Assembly: GCA_016717265.1 (NCBI GenBank)
Contig: JADKFX010000001.1
Span: forward strand, 3,856,501 to 3,920,500
DNA length: 64,000 nt
Source of the DNA: Saprospiraceae bacterium
Lineage (GTDB): Bacteria > Bacteroidota > Bacteroidia > Chitinophagales > Saprospiraceae
Direction of reading: 5' to 3'
Part shown: one piece after another, positions 62,428-64,000 of the stretch
Layout of the letters: each line of letters starts with the position of its first letter
How positions within the stretch are numbered: position 1 is the stretch's first letter
Position numbers and translations under genes: made by a program
The notes under the pieces: generated by a model
The model's input: the letters and a program-made list of their open reading frames with translations, nothing else
Told to the model about the DNA's origin: nothing
Databases searched by the model: none

Positions 62428-64000
62428 CTACCTTAAAATCTCGATTTTTTCTGATTGAATAAAATTCTTTCCTGTGATTTCAACAATATACATTCCATTT
62501 GGAATCGTAGTTGGTATTTGTAAAATATACTGTGCATTTTCATTCGCTTCAAAAATACAGTTTGCAAAAGATTGCCCATTGACATCAAGCAGTTTGAACT
62601 TGCATTTATCTACTTTGGTAATCCTGCTTAGAAAATATAATTGATTACCTATTATTGGATTAGGATAGAATTTAAATGCTGAGATCCTTCCCTTTAAAAT
62701 CTCATTATTATTTACTGTTATATTGCATCCTGGTACAATACAACCATCCGTATCAAAATGTAATAACCAAGGTTTTGTTGTTTGAGATTTACGATCACCA
62801 ACAAAACCTGGAACAACATAGGTGTTAAAGGGGGTTGGGGTGATTGGGTGCATTTCTACACTCCAGGAGCTTTGATCTGGACCTAATGCATAATACTTTT
62901 TATACCATAAGCTATCTCCGTTCGGGCCCACTTTAAACAGAATACCATATGCAGTAGAGTCCCTTGGGGCTTGAGAAACATCTCCAGAAGCAATGTATCC
63001 GCTGCCATCCATACATTTTACAAGTGAATAATGTGAAAACAGCTTCATATTATTTGGATTTGGAGCTTGTATTCGAGTTGACCATATTAAGGTATCCCAT
63101 TCAGGGCTAAATTTCATTATATATGCTATTACATTATCTGTAATCGGACCATTTTGTTTTTCAATGTTTTTATCTATCTGGATGACCCAGGTTAAATCTG
63201 GATTTTTGATAATTGCATAATGCTCAAAACCTGCAAATGAAAAATTTAATAATTCCTTTTTTACTAATAATTTTTGAATTTTGTGCGTCAAATCAAATTT
63301 TATAAAAGCGGGATAGATCGTATCGGTAGCTTTATTCATTACATATCCGACCAATTCAATATTCTCATTAATTTGGCAAAATATTTTTTTAGGAACAAAA
63401 TAATAAAATGGATAAACATTAAAATCAAATTGATCCCTTATATTAAATAAAGAATCCAATATTAATATTTTTGCATATCTTACTTTGTCTTTTTGAATTG
63501 AATTAATCAATAAAATCCTATTAGGATGCTCTAAAAACCCACCAAAAATTGTTATACCTGTTCCAGAATCCTTTGGTACTTGAATTTCCTTTGCACGAAT
63601 AATATCCCCATTCTTTATATTAAGCTCATATATTACAGGACTATATAACAGAGAATCTTTTGGATATGAATAAATATAATGGTAATAAATGGAATCATTC
63701 TTCTTGATAAATGGAAGTCGGTATAATATGAATGGAGAAACAGTCGTTGGTATCAAATTTTTTTGAAACAATAGCTTTCCGGTATAGTCAAATCGAGCAA
63801 AATATGCTTGAATTTTATATTGGCTGCTATCTCCGTTTTCATAATAAGGATAGTTTCCTAAAACTGCGATTCCATTAGAATCTGCTGCAGCTACAAAAAG
63901 AATGGATTGTCCTTTATCTCCACCTTTTATTGGAGGAATAATACTGAAAAGGGTTTGACACAAAACGGGTATTCCAAAACAAATAAAAACTATTATACAA
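62428..64000 (-). CDS. T9SS type A secreted protein, 5' end outside the window
   Basis: The frame is open to the right edge. The first visible residues CIIVFICFGIPVLCQ are the end of a signal peptide, so the true start is only a few codons beyond 64000. About 520 residues follow: a beta-propeller-like region with repeating hydrophobic-aromatic strands (YKIQAYFARFDYTGKLLFQKNLIP, YGILFKVGPNGDSLWYKKYYALG) and a C-terminal type A sorting domain (ISAFKFYPNPIIGNQLYFLS, GMYIVEITGKNFIQSEKIEILR). Function unknown, probably surface-attached. Confidence 0.82.
   Translation of the reverse strand, partial: CIIVFICFGIPVLCQTLFSIIPPIKGGDKGQSILFVAAADSNGIAVLGNYPYYENGDSSQYKIQAYFARFDYTGKLLFQKNLIPTTVSPFILYRLPFIKKNDSIYYHYIYSYPKDSLLYSPVIYELNIKNGDIIRAKEIQVPKDSGTGITIFGGFLEHPNRILLINSIQKDKVRYAKILILDSLFNIRDQFDFNVYPFYYFVPKKIFCQINENIELVGYVMNKATDTIYPAFIKFDLTHKIQKLLVKKELLNFSFAGFEHYAIIKNPDLTWVIQIDKNIEKQNGPITDNVIAYIMKFSPEWDTLIWSTRIQAPNPNNMKLFSHYSLVKCMDGSGYIASGDVSQAPRDSTAYGILFKVGPNGDSLWYKKYYALGPDQSSWSVEMHPITPTPFNTYVVPGFVGDRKSQTTKPWLLHFDTDGCIVPGCNITVNNNEILKGRISAFKFYPNPIIGNQLYFLSRITKVDKCKFKLLDVNGQSFANCIFEANENAQYILQIPTTIPNGMYIVEITGKNFIQSEKIEILR

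Noticed and set aside
62428..63963. TTG start at 63963 for the last protein
   Set aside because: The frame continues to 64000 with a signal-peptide sequence ahead of that codon, so the gene is truncated by the window edge, not started there.

Overview
The window is a low-GC chromosomal segment from a member of the Bacteroidota, most likely class Saprospiria (Saprospiraceae or a relative). The evidence is as follows. There are at least seven large secreted proteins, and six of them end in a visible type A or type B (CHU_C) sorting domain of the type IX secretion system. Bacteroidota-type -7 promoter boxes (TAnnTTTG) stand in front of many genes. The protein set is Bacteroidota-typical, including a LytTR response regulator, a hybrid kinase, OprP-like and PorT-like barrels and DUF4197. 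An iodotyrosine-deiodinase homologue is also present, a family member of which has been characterised from Haliscomenobacter hydrossis. No phage, insertion sequence, CRISPR array, rRNA or tRNA gene was seen.

Layout. 1-2800: a truncated BNR-repeat secreted protein on the minus strand. 2859-4333: an operon of peroxiredoxin, clpS and aat, of which ClpS and Aat belong to the N-degron pathway. 4393-6753: DMT exporter, superoxide dismutase and CutC. 7139-9548: MtgA, a small membrane protein and XerD. 9622-12253: kynureninase and kynurenine monooxygenase (tryptophan/kynurenine degradation). 12338-18343: DUF4197 lipoprotein, Kup, Dcd, a WD40 protein, the deiodinase homologue and an SDR. 18524-27305: a type A secreted protein, QueG, a three-gene ECF sigma/membrane protein/beta-barrel operon and a type B secreted protein with nine 51-residue repeats.

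27369-28637 is the most accessory-looking part: an EEP-type nuclease gene bounded by attC-like sequences, followed by a structured 86-bp tandem repeat that runs up to the stop codon of a YgjP-like metallopeptidase. 29380-32236: SerC and a two-gene membrane/outer-membrane unit. 32418-35765: a hybrid histidine kinase facing a LytTR regulator. 35888-37598: a vanadium-haloperoxidase-like protein preceded by a promoter, a 23-codon ORF and a terminator-like hairpin. 37835-43561: a phosphate operon (OprP-like porin, PstS, PstC, PstA, PstB, PhoU) behind TTAAG repeats placed where a PhoB-type activator would bind. PstC carries a PstS-like fragment in its first periplasmic loop. 43656-52571: secreted TIM-barrel-like protein, amine oxidase, an unknown 540-residue protein, HU, a small lipoprotein and two oligopeptide-type ABC permeases.

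53242-64000: IgGFc-binding-like type B protein, a frameshifted DUF1801/YdeI gene, a double DNRLRE protein, CtpA-like protease with TsaB, two ArsR-type regulators with palindromic operator candidates, LspA, and a type A secreted protein that runs off the right edge.

Functional threads are cell-surface and secreted proteins (T9SS cargo), phosphate starvation uptake, tryptophan degradation, oxidative stress, and housekeeping enzymes. Strongest leads: the Pho-box-like promoter, the PstC insertion, the cassette-like nuclease locus, the 86-bp repeats, the leader region before the haloperoxidase, and boxes placed so close to ATG codons that leaderless mRNAs are implied.
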